64,000 bases of DNA from UBA4582 sp964228885 (GCA_964228885.1 CAXRCG010000015.1:5458-69457); one strand, 5' to 3'. Positions 52,192-61,470 are shown, counted from the first letter of the stretch. A program made the numbers and translations. Notes: a model not told the origin generated them from the letters alone.

Positions 52192-52319
52192 AGACAGTTC
52201 AATCAGCCTAATAAGTTTTGAGAACGTCGATTTTGATCGAGGGTTTGACAAAGTTTGAGTGAGTTTGGAAACTTCAGGTTGATCCAGACAGAATGCGAGC
52301 GTTACGAACTGAGGGCAAA

Positions 52320-53057
52320 ATGTTGTTACAAACCAATCTTGAAGCAGGTGTGCGCACTGTCACTATGAATCGGCCTGAAAAGCGAAACGCCATGACCGAT
52401 GCAATGTTAGAGCAGCTGATGGAGGCCTTTACCTCTGAGCCTGATGCAGATGAGCGGGTGACTGTGCTGCGCGGCGCAGGTCCCTCTTTTTGCGCAGGGC
52501 GAGATATTGGGCAAGACATGTTGGTAGATATTGAACCGGTGTTTCATGCTGTTGAGCATTATCCTTTACCCGTTGTTGCGGCGGTTCAGGGCAATGCCAT
52601 CGCTGGTGGTTGCGAGATCGCACTGCATTGTGATTTTGTGGTTGCAATGAGTAATGCCCGGTTTGGCATGTCACTCGCGCAAATCGGCATGGCGCCAACC
52701 TGGTTTCTCGCCAAGAAACTCCTTGAGGTCGCGGGTCCCGTGGGCGCGAGAGAAATTTTACTATTAGGAGACCCGATTGCAGCGATGCGGATGTATGAGT
52801 TGGGCATGATTTCTCACATTGCTGACGAATCAAACTTTGAGACAACCCTCAATGGTATCGTGCAACGACTGGTTTCTAATGCGCCGTTGTCACTGAAAGC
52901 GATAAAAGCATTACTGCTTCGAGAGATGACATTTCGGGATGGTATCGAACACGCTGATGTCGACGCGCTGGCGAGAGCCGCAAGCAGATCCGAAGACGCA
53001 AAGGAAGGGAAGGCAGCGCGGCTTGCTAAGCGCGACCCTGCATTCAAAGGACACTGA
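52320..53057 (+). CDS. Enoyl-CoA hydratase/isomerase-family protein
   Basis: A 245-residue crotonase-fold protein. ATG 52320 with GAGGG upstream matches the family start (MLLQTNLEAGVRTVTMNRP); an ATG 27 bases earlier is less likely. The first catalytic acid is kept (AIAGGCEIALHCD), while the second position is alanine (MSLAQIGMAP), so isomerase or hydrolase chemistry rather than plain hydration may apply. It ends one base short of the convergent acyl-CoA dehydrogenase stop. Confidence 0.88.
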   Translation: MLLQTNLEAGVRTVTMNRPEKRNAMTDAMLEQLMEAFTSEPDADERVTVLRGAGPSFCAGRDIGQDMLVDIEPVFHAVEHYPLPVVAAVQGNAIAGGCEIALHCDFVVAMSNARFGMSLAQIGMAPTWFLAKKLLEVAGPVGAREILLLGDPIAAMRMYELGMISHIADESNFETTLNGIVQRLVSNAPLSLKAIKALLLREMTFRDGIEHADVDALARAASRSEDAKEGKAARLAKRDPAFKGH

Positions 53058-53058
53058 C

Positions 53059-54225
53059 TCAACGTAGTGACTCACCCAGTAGTTCTCGGGCAATCACGTG
53101 ACGCTGTACCTCGCTTGGACCCTCGCCAATTCTGCGAATGCGCATTTCTCTGAACCAGCGCTCGAGAGGTAGGTCTTTGGCAACCCCGAGTCCGCCGAAC
53201 ATCTGCATGCAGCGATCAACTACCCGACCTCCAGCTTCAGTTGCGACCAATTTCGCCATCGCGGCCTCTTTTCGAAAACCCTCACCATTGTCCGCTTTTG
53301 CAGCCGCTTCCAGCGTTATCCAGGTGGCTGGTTTGATGTCTATTTCATTGTCTACCAGCATCCACTGTATTGCCTGCCGTGATGACAAAGGGGCGCCGAA
53401 GGTTTCTCTTTGAGGCACATATTCGAGTGCCATTTCCTGAGCCTTGATCGCAACACCTAGGCAGCCTGCAGCATAGGGGATGCGCTGCCGGGTGAGTCTA
53501 TGGCTGGCAATCGCAAATCCCTTGTTTACCTCACCAAGTATGTTTGCATGAGGGACACGCATGTCTTCAAATTGTAGTTCGGTCGCATAGTGTGCAGAGC
53601 GAAGAGTATGAACAACACGGCGCACGTGAAAACCGGGATTGTCGGTATCGACAATAAAGCAGGTGACGCCGTTGCGACCCTTGTCTTTATCCGTGCGAGC
53701 GAACACCAGCCCGTAGTCTGCCTTGTCGGCGCCGCTGATCCATAACTTGCCACCGTTGATGATCCAGTCGTCGCCATCCCGCTCCGCTTTTGTTTGGATT
53801 GCTCGCGCTGGATCAGAGCCGCCTGATGGTTCAGACAATCCGAAGAAACCGCGCTTCTCGCCCCGCAGTGTCGGGAACAGATACTGCTCTTTCTGTTCAT
53901 CCGTTGCCTCGAATAGTTGCGCCAAACCGGCTCCGCCAAAAGTGCCATAACAGGGCGCATACAAACCAGCGCGATGCTGTGACATTTCAATGGCGATCAG
54001 TGTGGACGTCATCAAATCAATGTCTGGCCCGCCGTATTCAGCTGGAATACCAAGTCCGTAGAGGCCCATTGCTTTTGTCTTTTCAATCAGGCGGTCACGA
54101 TCTGCGGGGTCAAGTTCATCAGCGTCCGGGTCAAGATTGAGTTCTAACGGTACAATTTCTTCGCGCACGAATTTTCGAACCATGCCGGTGATCAGTTCCT
54201 GTTCTTGTGTCATTTCCAGTTTCAT
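53059..54225 (-). CDS. Acyl-CoA dehydrogenase
   Basis: A 388-residue acyl-CoA dehydrogenase with the flavin regions FFGLSEPSGGSDPARAIQT and DDWIINGGKLWISGA and the canonical catalytic Glu368 (IGEGPSEVQRHVIA). This makes it a self-sufficient homotetramer-type enzyme, unlike the pair at 4059-6427. The ATG overlaps the stop of the upstream 107-residue gene in ATGA. It introduces the double bond in an acyl-CoA of unknown structure. Confidence 0.92.
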   Translation of the reverse strand: MKLEMTQEQELITGMVRKFVREEIVPLELNLDPDADELDPADRDRLIEKTKAMGLYGLGIPAEYGGPDIDLMTSTLIAIEMSQHRAGLYAPCYGTFGGAGLAQLFEATDEQKEQYLFPTLRGEKRGFFGLSEPSGGSDPARAIQTKAERDGDDWIINGGKLWISGADKADYGLVFARTDKDKGRNGVTCFIVDTDNPGFHVRRVVHTLRSAHYATELQFEDMRVPHANILGEVNKGFAIASHRLTRQRIPYAAGCLGVAIKAQEMALEYVPQRETFGAPLSSRQAIQWMLVDNEIDIKPATWITLEAAAKADNGEGFRKEAAMAKLVATEAGGRVVDRCMQMFGGLGVAKDLPLERWFREMRIRRIGEGPSEVQRHVIARELLGESLR

Positions 54226-54545
54226 GACGGGCTAAGCCTCCCAAGGGTGATTTGCTCGTTGTATGGCGGGAGCGTGCCATGGTCTGCAATATGAGCCATA
54301 AGCAACTCCCGATAACGCGTGTGATATGCGGTTGTGATTTCGAACCGGAACGCGGCAATCTCTGAATATTTCTCCAGCGCTAACGCGACCTCGCCTTTGA
54401 GGCCAAACTGGCTTTTACCACCCGCGAAGCCGATGAACACTACTTCGTGTTGAACATTCGCTAATTGAAAAACACCGAGATTACCTTTCAAACTGGTAAG
54501 CACCTCACTTACCGGTATCCAGTCTTTTGTTAGTCGTACCGCCAT
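54222..54545 (-). CDS. Small GIY-YIG-like protein
   Basis: A 107-residue protein. GVFQLAN at 24-30 and VVFIGFAGG at 35-43 match the two strands that name GIY-YIG nuclease-like domains, and a helix with TRYRELLMAHIADHG (76-90) supplies an arginine and a glutamate. Full nuclease residues cannot be confirmed. Its stop overlaps the start of the acyl-CoA dehydrogenase (ATGA), so the two proteins are translationally coupled, an odd pairing for a DNA-cutting fold. A metabolic or regulatory role is more likely. Confidence 0.65.
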   Translation of the reverse strand: MAVRLTKDWIPVSEVLTSLKGNLGVFQLANVQHEVVFIGFAGGKSQFGLKGEVALALEKYSEIAAFRFEITTAYHTRYRELLMAHIADHGTLPPYNEQITLGRLSPS

Positions 54546-54577
54546 GTTTAATCCTCGCGAATATACAATCTAGTTGT

Positions 54578-55798
54578 TCAACTTTTTTGAGCCCACCACC
54601 CGCCAGATCTCTGCCTCGATCGATCGGCAACCTGATCGTCAAGCCATAGCGCCAGTTTTCGAAAACGGGAACTGGCAAGCTTATGCCAGAACCTGTGATA
54701 CCAGCGACTCATCGTTCGCCTAACTGGTCGGTTATAAGGACAGGCCCGAATGCAGATAGAGCAATCGGAATTCTGGTTGGCCCAAAATTTGAAGCATTTC
54801 TCGGCATCAGTGGTCCATTTTACGACACCAATCAGGTTGGAGCGATTAAGCACTTGGTCATTTTGCTCGCCATGAGGTATGGCCTTGGGAGGACAGGCTG
54901 AGGCGCAACGATCACAGATGTCACAAAACTCTTTTACACCAAATTTCTTTGGTTTGCTGGCAACTAATGGCATATCGGTAAAAATTTTCCCAAGTCGTAA
55001 GCGTGGACCAAATTCTTCCGTGATTAATAAACCATGACGACCCACTTCACCTAATCCTGCTTGAACAGCCAAAGGCACAGCTAAAGCAGAGTCATTCATG
55101 GTTGCGTAGGCTCTGTAGCCGAGATTGCGGATATACTGCGCCAAGGTGAGTAGCGTTATCGTATCGTAACCATAGCCCATGCCGGTTGCGGAACCTGCCA
55201 GCGCTGAAGGTACTGTTTTTGTTAAGTCAGCATCCATAGCCTCACCGGTGACAATAACATGGGGCAGGTCGTCTGGCAGGGACAAGGGTTTCGACTTTTT
55301 TGTTTTGTCACAAAATGCTTCGGAATAGACCCACCTTTCATCATAGTCGCATACCCCAATCAGGTCTGCACCGCAGAAACGTGAAACCTTTTTTAAGTCG
55401 TTAGTTGCTTGTTGTGCGGATTCAAATGGGTAAGGTTCTGGCCAGCCCTCATCGTGCAGTGAGAAATGATCAAAGAAACCTTCTTTAAGCCCTTCGCTTT
55501 CGCGTTTTACGTCACGCAAGATGTTGGTGACATGCCAAGATGCATTCCGCAAGGCGTAGTCACGCTGCGAAAAACCATCCGTTTTGCGTGAGCGGGCGTT
55601 CGGCATGTAGTAACCATGAAAGAATGCAGACGCTTTTTCCGACATGACTTCCTCATCCCACTCTGAACGACAGTAAATTTCATCGCGTTGACTGAACCGG
55701 GTAAAGGCGTCGGTCACTTTAAAGCCGGTGAGTTGATCAATACTCCGCTTTGAGCGTTTTTCTGTTGCCAAACGGATGTTTTTGTCTAATTGAGCCAT
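54578..55798 (-). CDS. Reductive dehalogenase-like corrinoid/iron-sulfur protein without Tat leader
   Basis: A 406-residue protein of the RdhA/epoxyqueuosine reductase-like class. The corrinoid-domain pattern is visible in YATMNDSALAVPLAVQAGLGE, VGRHGLLITEEFGPRLRLGK (each in part: AGLGEVGRHGLLI) and TDMPL. Two [4Fe-4S] sites are C292, C295, C298, C302 and C335, C346, C349, C353. The first 30 residues (KNIRLATEKRSKRSIDQL) lack a Tat leader and hydrophobic segment, and no membrane-anchor gene (rdhB) is adjacent. It is therefore soluble, closer in style to catabolic or marine RdhA-like proteins; dehalogenation itself is unproven. The gene starts 6 bp after a short thiamine-enzyme-like frame. Confidence 0.8.
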   Translation of the reverse strand: MAQLDKNIRLATEKRSKRSIDQLTGFKVTDAFTRFSQRDEIYCRSEWDEEVMSEKASAFFHGYYMPNARSRKTDGFSQRDYALRNASWHVTNILRDVKRESEGLKEGFFDHFSLHDEGWPEPYPFESAQQATNDLKKVSRFCGADLIGVCDYDERWVYSEAFCDKTKKSKPLSLPDDLPHVIVTGEAMDADLTKTVPSALAGSATGMGYGYDTITLLTLAQYIRNLGYRAYATMNDSALAVPLAVQAGLGEVGRHGLLITEEFGPRLRLGKIFTDMPLVASKPKKFGVKEFCDICDRCASACPPKAIPHGEQNDQVLNRSNLIGVVKWTTDAEKCFKFWANQNSDCSICIRACPYNRPVRRTMSRWYHRFWHKLASSRFRKLALWLDDQVADRSRQRSGGWWAQKS

Positions 55799-55804
55799 CG
55801 GAAT

Positions 55805-56014
55805 TCAGGACCCATAACCGGCTGGTTGAGAAATTTCCAAAACAGAAGCTGAGTCTTGCTCACGCGGAGATACAATTAATTGTATATCTTGAGAATGACG
55901 ACTCAGCGCGTCGAAGAAAGCATTGGTTTGCGCGCCAAGAATACTAAAAAGTGTAGCTACGCCATGTTCGAACAATGATTGTATGATGCCGTCTGAGCGC
56001 GGGACTTCTTTCAC
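55805..56014 (-). pseudogene. Truncated N-terminus of a thiamine-diphosphate-dependent enzyme
   Basis: A 69-codon frame from GTG 56014 (AGGT box upstream) whose residues 5-55 look like the first domain of acetolactate synthase-type enzymes: SDGIIQSLFEHGVATLFSILG, FFDALSR and an IQLIVSPREQ that stands where the glutamate-bearing RHEQ segment should be. The frame then ends at TGA, 6 bp before the reductive-dehalogenase-like gene. The remaining 500 or so residues of such an enzyme are absent. It is either a decayed remnant or a translated leader peptide. Confidence 0.55.
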
Positions 56015-56021
56015 AGTTTCT

Positions 56022-56046
56022 ACCTGTACCTTTTACGGGTATAGGT
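56022..56046. promoter_or_regulatory. Inverted repeat at the leader of the reductive dehalogenase-like gene
   Basis: Plus-strand ACCTGTACC (56022-56030), 7-bp spacer, GGTATAGGT (56038-56046); 8 of 9 positions pair. The AGGT of one arm is also the ribosome binding site of the GTG at 56014. A regulator binding here could block both transcription and translation initiation. No regulator gene is adjacent. Confidence 0.45.
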
Positions 56047-56158
56047 ATCAGAATATCCCCTGTGGTTACACATTACAAAGCCGGCTTTGACTTGTTTCTT
56101 GAGGCAGATAAATGGCATTGTTGGAATCTGATAGAAAAGACAAATTTTGGAGATCTAG

Positions 56159-57160
56159 ATGCCAGCTTTCGCTCTAATTTTTATGATGCTGTTAGGCCCG
56201 ATGGTAAAGGCTGCATCTTTTTCTACCATGGTTGACGACTTGAGCTTGAGTGAACTTGAACTGACCTTTAGTGAATCAAAGGTAGCCTCTGTGCTTGGTT
56301 CATCGGGTAAAGGCCTCACGAAAGATGAGCAACGCGCGGCGGCTGTATTGGTGTCGGCTGGTATATTTTCGCCCGATGATCTTCTCAGTGTTGCCCGCGT
56401 TGCCAGCAAGTATCAACAGTTTCAGCAGTCGCAAGCTGGCAAGAGCGACCATTTGATTGGCCCCTTCGGCGCGTCAGTCACACATACCCGCTTAAACAGG
56501 ATTGGTGATCATAGTGAGTTGCTTAAGGAGCAGGCATTTATAACTATGCTGCAACAATTGTTAAGCCAGGGCGTGATTACCGGTTATGACCTGCGCAAAG
56601 TAAACATCAATGACGGATTTGATCCGCAAAAGACCTTAACTTATTCCCATTCGAGCATCGTTCACCTGAAACAATTGAGTACCTTGCTGAAAAGTGAGGG
56701 AGTTGATGGTCTGCTATATGCAGCACCCAAAATTTCGGCATTTTTGTTTCGTGACGAGTGGGGTGAACCGCCGGATAACGTCGAGGAGTTGAAAGATGGC
56801 ACGCGCGTTGTCAACGGCAAAGAGTGGGTCGTCTTTTTTGAGTTTGAGTCCTCGGTAGAAAAATCAAAATTTCATCGTGTGGTGACAAAATACGCAAAGA
56901 AAGACTTAGAAAATCAGCCGGGACTCATCGCCGATGCCTGGTGGCAGCCATTCTATTACAGTGAAACATTGGTTGACGATTTTGCCTATATTAACCTTGT
57001 GCTGCTCAAGTCAAACACTACCGAAGCAACGCTGACAGTGCTGCCTGAAAAAGTGATGAGGGTTAAATCCGCATTAGACAACCGGGGTTGGGAGGTCTCG
57101 GTTGAAGATGTCTGGGTTAACAAACCTTTCTACCGATTTCTTCAGGGTGGTTTCAAATAG
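56159..57160 (+). CDS. Exported hypothetical protein
   Basis: A 333-residue protein I do not recognise. A short Sec leader (MPAFALIFMMLLGPMVKAA) predicts export. GGAG lies 6 bases before the ATG. The body is mixed helix and strand with a charged C-terminal half (EWVVFFEFESSVEKSKFHRV, DAWWQPFYYSETL) and no cysteine pair or metal motif that I can see. It stops 5 bp from the convergent RND pump stop. Confidence 0.75.
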   Translation: MPAFALIFMMLLGPMVKAASFSTMVDDLSLSELELTFSESKVASVLGSSGKGLTKDEQRAAAVLVSAGIFSPDDLLSVARVASKYQQFQQSQAGKSDHLIGPFGASVTHTRLNRIGDHSELLKEQAFITMLQQLLSQGVITGYDLRKVNINDGFDPQKTLTYSHSSIVHLKQLSTLLKSEGVDGLLYAAPKISAFLFRDEWGEPPDNVEELKDGTRVVNGKEWVVFFEFESSVEKSKFHRVVTKYAKKDLENQPGLIADAWWQPFYYSETLVDDFAYINLVLLKSNTTEATLTVLPEKVMRVKSALDNRGWEVSVEDVWVNKPFYRFLQGGFK

Positions 57161-57164
57161 GAGG

Positions 57165-60100
57165 TTATGACGATGTGCGCGCTCGCCAGAATGCCCATGG
57201 CACTGAATTGATATCATCCAGAATGATATAAAGGCAAGGAATCAATATCAGGGTAATGACCGTAGCGAACAGAATGCCAAACCCAAGTGAAACGGCCATC
57301 GGTATAACCAGCTGGGCGCTGAAGCTTGTCTCGAGCAGGATGGGTAATAGCCCAAAAAAGGTCGTTAGAGAGGTCAGCATAATTGCCCTGAAGCGTTCAG
57401 TACCGGCTTTCACAGCTGCCTCGGCAATAGCCATACCTTCCTCTACTGACTTGTTTACAAAATCCACCATGATAATGCTGTCATTCACGACCACGCCCGC
57501 TAGCGCGACAATGCCGCAAAGAGAAAGGGCGCTGAAATCGATTCCGACAAGCAGATGACCTATCATCGCGCCGATCATGCCAAATGGAATCACGCCCATA
57601 ATGATCAGGGGTTGCAGGTAAGATTTTAGCGGTATTGCCATCAAGGCATAGATGCCAAACAGTGCCAATAATGCTGTGTATAGCATGCGAGTTTGTAGCT
57701 CAGCCTGTTCTTGGCTTGCACCGCCGAGCTCTAACTTGACGCCAGGAAATTCCAACTCAAGCTGGTCGCGGAATGCTCCTGTTGTCATATCGCTGACAAC
57801 TTTACCGGGTTCGATGACCGACTGTTCAACATTCGCGGAAACTCGGACAGAGCGTTTGCCCCAGGTCCGGGTGATGAAACTTGGGCTCATGCGCTCTTCT
57901 ATTTCAGCAACGGATTCGAAGGGGACTTCATCACCGGAACTGGTTCGAATATACATTGAATCCAAGTTTCCTCTGGATTCCCTGTCGGACTTTGGATAGC
58001 GCACCATCACTTTTATTTCTTCTCGCCCACGTTGAATGCGCTGTGCTTCAACGCCGTAGAAAGCAGCCCTTACCTGATCAGCAAGGTCCCGCAAAGACAG
58101 CCCAAGGGCCTCTGCAGATGCTTTGATCTGTAGGTTTATTTCAGATGTGGTGCCCTTGTTAGAGTTTTCGATGTCATAGACGCCAACATATTCTTTGAGT
58201 GTACGCTCAAGCGCGTCAGCTGCTTCGTTTAATTCCGCGGTGTTTTGACCGACTAACTTAAATTCAATATCGCTGCTGTTGCCGTGACTTTTTTGCGCAC
58301 CTGATATTTCAAGCTTTTTAGTACCGGCTATTTCACCAATTCTCGTGCGCCATTCTGATGCGATTTTTTCTGGACTCTTTTGCAGTTTGTCCGCTTTCTT
58401 CATTTCGACCATGACCATACCGGTCTTGTTTGAGGTGAAAGCCGCGAAATTAATAAGGAACTGCTCTTCTTCGGGCAGTGAGTCGTTGTAATCAATGAGT
58501 GACGTGGCAACTTCCTCGGTTACACGCGTTGTCAGTTGCGTCGAAGCGCCATCTACCATTTCGATTTCTGCTCGGATGTAGTCGGAGCTCATGTTTGGGA
58601 AAAACACTGTACGGATGTAAGGTCCCATGACAACGCCGAGTGCTAGTATCAACAATCCGACGAATATTGCGACTGTAATATATCGTTGGGCAATTGCCTT
58701 CTGTAGTAATGGTCGGTAGCTTTTATAGGTTAAGTTTTTCAACTTGATAGCAAATGTCGACTGAAATCGATGCCAGGCATTCGGTTTACGTTCCGTGCGG
58801 GTTGCAAGCGGTGTCATGCTAGCAAGGTGGGCAGGTAAAATGAGTTTCGATTCGATGATTGAAAAGAGCAGGCAAAGAATAACAACGATACCGATAGCTT
58901 CAGGCATGGCACCGAATGTACCAGGTACAAGCAGCAGTGGAATGAATGTGACAACCGTGGTTAAGACGCCAAAAGTTGCCGGAGTAGCAACCCGCTTTGC
59001 GCCAATAATGACATTGTCGATGCCCGGCCCTAGTTTATCCGTGGTACTTTGTACGCTTTCTCCGATGATAATTGCGTCGTCGACGACGATACCTAAGACA
59101 AGTATAAATCCAAACAAACTAATGAGATTAATTGATCCGCCGGCGAGTGGTAGCAGCGCAAAAGCACCCAGGAATGCGATAGGCATGCCAAGCATTACCC
59201 AAAATGCGAGCTGAAGTCTAAGGAATATGCCCAGCACAATAAGTACAAGCAAGACCCCGGTGAGCATGTTGTACACCATCATATCTACAGTGTCACTCAG
59301 GTAAGCGGTACTGTCCCCCCAGGCTTCGAGGTTGATACCTTCCGGCAACCGGACTTTGCGTTTTTCGATATAGGCTTTTACTTCTCTGGAGATGTCGATT
59401 TGATTTTGATCTGAAACCGCATAGACTGCGATGCCAATGCTCGGCTCGCCGTTGAAGAACGAGTGAAATTCCTGTTCGATGAACCCATCGGAAACCATGG
59501 CGATGTCTCCAAGCGTCAGCCTAGTACCATCGTTCTTTGAGACCAGCACGATACGTTCGAAGTCGTTCTTGTTGTATGCCAAGCCCTCGGTACGAAGTAA
59601 TATATCGCCAGAGTCACTTTGGATGACGCCTGCAGGCAAATCTAATGAGGACCGCCGAATGGCTTGAGCAACCGCAGAGAGTGTGAGTCCGTATTGTCTC
59701 AGCTTTTCTTCTTTGAGTTCGATCGCGATTTCATAGGGGCGTGCGCCTCTTAATTCTGCCTTGGTCACCGAGGTTAGACTCAGGATCTCGTCTCTTATCA
59801 ATTCGGTGAACTCTTTCATGGAGCGCTCATCAAGCTCTCCAAATACTTGGATGTTTATCGCACCAACCTGAGGTTGTGCACGATAAATAATAGGTTTTTC
59901 AATTGAGCTCGGAAAGCTGGAGATGCGGTCAACGGCTATTTTAACCTCATCCATGACAACCTGAATTTCGGCATCTGACTCAAGGTCCAGTCGCATGGTG
60001 CCCATGCTTTTCCTTGAGTAAGTTCGCATCTGTTCGATGCCTTCGATATCACGAATCGCCTCTTCGAGGCGACTAATTACGCCTGACTCGACTTCCCCCG

Positions 60101-60287
60101 GTGAGGCGCCTGGAAAAGGAATATCAATTGTAATTCTGTCGGCTTCTAGATCCGGGGTGATCTGAGTGCGAATTGTCAACGCTGAGATGATGCCGGTCAG
60201 AACGATAACGAACATCAACAAATTTGCAGCAACATGATTTCTTGCGAACCAGGCAATAATGCCCTTGTGGGTATCAATCGTTTTCAC
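57165..60287 (-). CDS. RND-family efflux pump inner-membrane transporter (AcrB/HAE1-like)
   Basis: A 1040-residue RND permease with 12 membrane segments and two large periplasmic loops (e.g. FVIVLTGIISALTIRTQITPD at the first helix, in part). TM4 carries the proton-relay acids VVDDAIIIGES, and the second half has GVVVNDSIIMVDFVN. GTG 60287 is chosen because AAGG lies 9 bases upstream and it leaves a 14-bp overlap with the adaptor gene. It pumps hydrophobic compounds out of the cell with the adaptor encoded upstream and an outer-membrane channel not in this window. Confidence 0.92.
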   Translation of the reverse strand: MKTIDTHKGIIAWFARNHVAANLLMFVIVLTGIISALTIRTQITPDLEADRITIDIPFPGASPGEVESGVISRLEEAIRDIEGIEQMRTYSRKSMGTMRLDLESDAEIQVVMDEVKIAVDRISSFPSSIEKPIIYRAQPQVGAINIQVFGELDERSMKEFTELIRDEILSLTSVTKAELRGARPYEIAIELKEEKLRQYGLTLSAVAQAIRRSSLDLPAGVIQSDSGDILLRTEGLAYNKNDFERIVLVSKNDGTRLTLGDIAMVSDGFIEQEFHSFFNGEPSIGIAVYAVSDQNQIDISREVKAYIEKRKVRLPEGINLEAWGDSTAYLSDTVDMMVYNMLTGVLLVLIVLGIFLRLQLAFWVMLGMPIAFLGAFALLPLAGGSINLISLFGFILVLGIVVDDAIIIGESVQSTTDKLGPGIDNVIIGAKRVATPATFGVLTTVVTFIPLLLVPGTFGAMPEAIGIVVILCLLFSIIESKLILPAHLASMTPLATRTERKPNAWHRFQSTFAIKLKNLTYKSYRPLLQKAIAQRYITVAIFVGLLILALGVVMGPYIRTVFFPNMSSDYIRAEIEMVDGASTQLTTRVTEEVATSLIDYNDSLPEEEQFLINFAAFTSNKTGMVMVEMKKADKLQKSPEKIASEWRTRIGEIAGTKKLEISGAQKSHGNSSDIEFKLVGQNTAELNEAADALERTLKEYVGVYDIENSNKGTTSEINLQIKASAEALGLSLRDLADQVRAAFYGVEAQRIQRGREEIKVMVRYPKSDRESRGNLDSMYIRTSSGDEVPFESVAEIEERMSPSFITRTWGKRSVRVSANVEQSVIEPGKVVSDMTTGAFRDQLELEFPGVKLELGGASQEQAELQTRMLYTALLALFGIYALMAIPLKSYLQPLIIMGVIPFGMIGAMIGHLLVGIDFSALSLCGIVALAGVVVNDSIIMVDFVNKSVEEGMAIAEAAVKAGTERFRAIMLTSLTTFFGLLPILLETSFSAQLVIPMAVSLGFGILFATVITLILIPCLYIILDDINSVPWAFWRARTSS

Positions 60288-61470
60288 TGAACCTGACCTT
60301 TGTGCCGGGGAGAGGGTTGTCCAGCGCCGAGAGACAAATAAGGTCACCCTCGGAAATGCCGCTTGTCACATAGATGTGTGACTCATCGCTGCGCAGTAGA
60401 CTGACTTTCCTCAGCCTTAGCAAGTTGTTCTGACCTACTGTCCAGACATCGCTGTTACCTTGGAGTACTTTGCGGGGCAGTTTAATGATGTTTTTCACGA
60501 GCCTGCCTTTGATATCAGCTTTGACAAATGTACCAATGCGTAGTGGCGCTGACCAACGATTGGTTAACTGATTGTAGGGGTCAGCTATTTGTGCAACGAG
60601 ATACAAGACCCGACTCTTATCATCAAATACGCCTTCAGTACGAACAATATGACCTGACCATCGGTTGGTTTGTCCGCCAATTTCGGCGGATACCGTGACT
60701 GCAGGGCCGGGTTCGGAAGTGCTTCTGGATAAGTCTGCGTGTGCGTTTGTCTGGTCAAGGAGAGAGAGGTTGAGGTAAGGCAATTCCTTGTCCGGTAGCG
60801 GAAGGCGTATTTCTGCGACGTCGGTGGCAAAAGTCAGTGCTAGTTGAGTACCAGCAGCGACAAATTGACCAACATCGGCTCTCTTTTCACGGATCAGGCC
60901 ATCATAAGGCGCGCGAATAATTGTGCGATCAAGGTCTCCCTGTCGTTTTGCTAGCTCAGCTTCAGCAAAATCTAGGTTGGCAATTGCCTCGGCTAATTGT
61001 GGTTTGCGTAGGGCAAGGTCAGATGCGGCGCGGCTGGTGGAGAGGCTTGGTTTTGCCCGCTCCCAATCCGACTCGGCATAATCTGCTAAACCTCGTTCCC
61101 GCGTAACTAACGTTTGCGCGGTCGCGACACTTGCCTGCGCTCGTTTGACGTCGGCGCGATAGTTTCGATCATCGATCTGCACAAGTACGTCACCTTTTTT
61201 GAAGAATCCACCGGCAACAAATGCAGGTGACACTTCCATGATCAACCCTGAAACCTCAGACACAAGAACGGTTTGGGTTCGTGGCGTGACACTCCCTTGT
61301 GCTTCTATAGAAATTTGAACTTGATTAGCGCGTGCGCGCATCACATCCACAAGCATGGATGGTGGTTCGGGCTTAACGAGCTCGGCCTCAGATTCCTGGT
61401 TTGCCATCCAGAATGCTGTTGCTGCGCTTAAAAAAATGATGAGAGCGGGTACGAGAAATTTGCTAACCAT
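60274..61470 (-). CDS. RND efflux periplasmic adaptor (membrane fusion protein)
   Basis: A 398-residue adaptor with an N-terminal membrane anchor (FLVPALIIFLSAATAFWMAN), a lipoyl-like segment split by an alpha-helical hairpin (around residues 100-180; AQASVATAQTLVTRERGLADYAESDWERAKP in part: SVATAQTLVTRER) and a beta-barrel domain (IRAPYDGLIREKRADVGQFV in part: APYDGLIREKRADVG). It bridges the inner-membrane pump and the outer-membrane channel. The stop overlaps the pump start, so the two are coupled. Confidence 0.92.
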   Translation of the reverse strand: MVSKFLVPALIIFLSAATAFWMANQESEAELVKPEPPSMLVDVMRARANQVQISIEAQGSVTPRTQTVLVSEVSGLIMEVSPAFVAGGFFKKGDVLVQIDDRNYRADVKRAQASVATAQTLVTRERGLADYAESDWERAKPSLSTSRAASDLALRKPQLAEAIANLDFAEAELAKRQGDLDRTIIRAPYDGLIREKRADVGQFVAAGTQLALTFATDVAEIRLPLPDKELPYLNLSLLDQTNAHADLSRSTSEPGPAVTVSAEIGGQTNRWSGHIVRTEGVFDDKSRVLYLVAQIADPYNQLTNRWSAPLRIGTFVKADIKGRLVKNIIKLPRKVLQGNSDVWTVGQNNLLRLRKVSLLRSDESHIYVTSGISEGDLICLSALDNPLPGTKVRFSEND

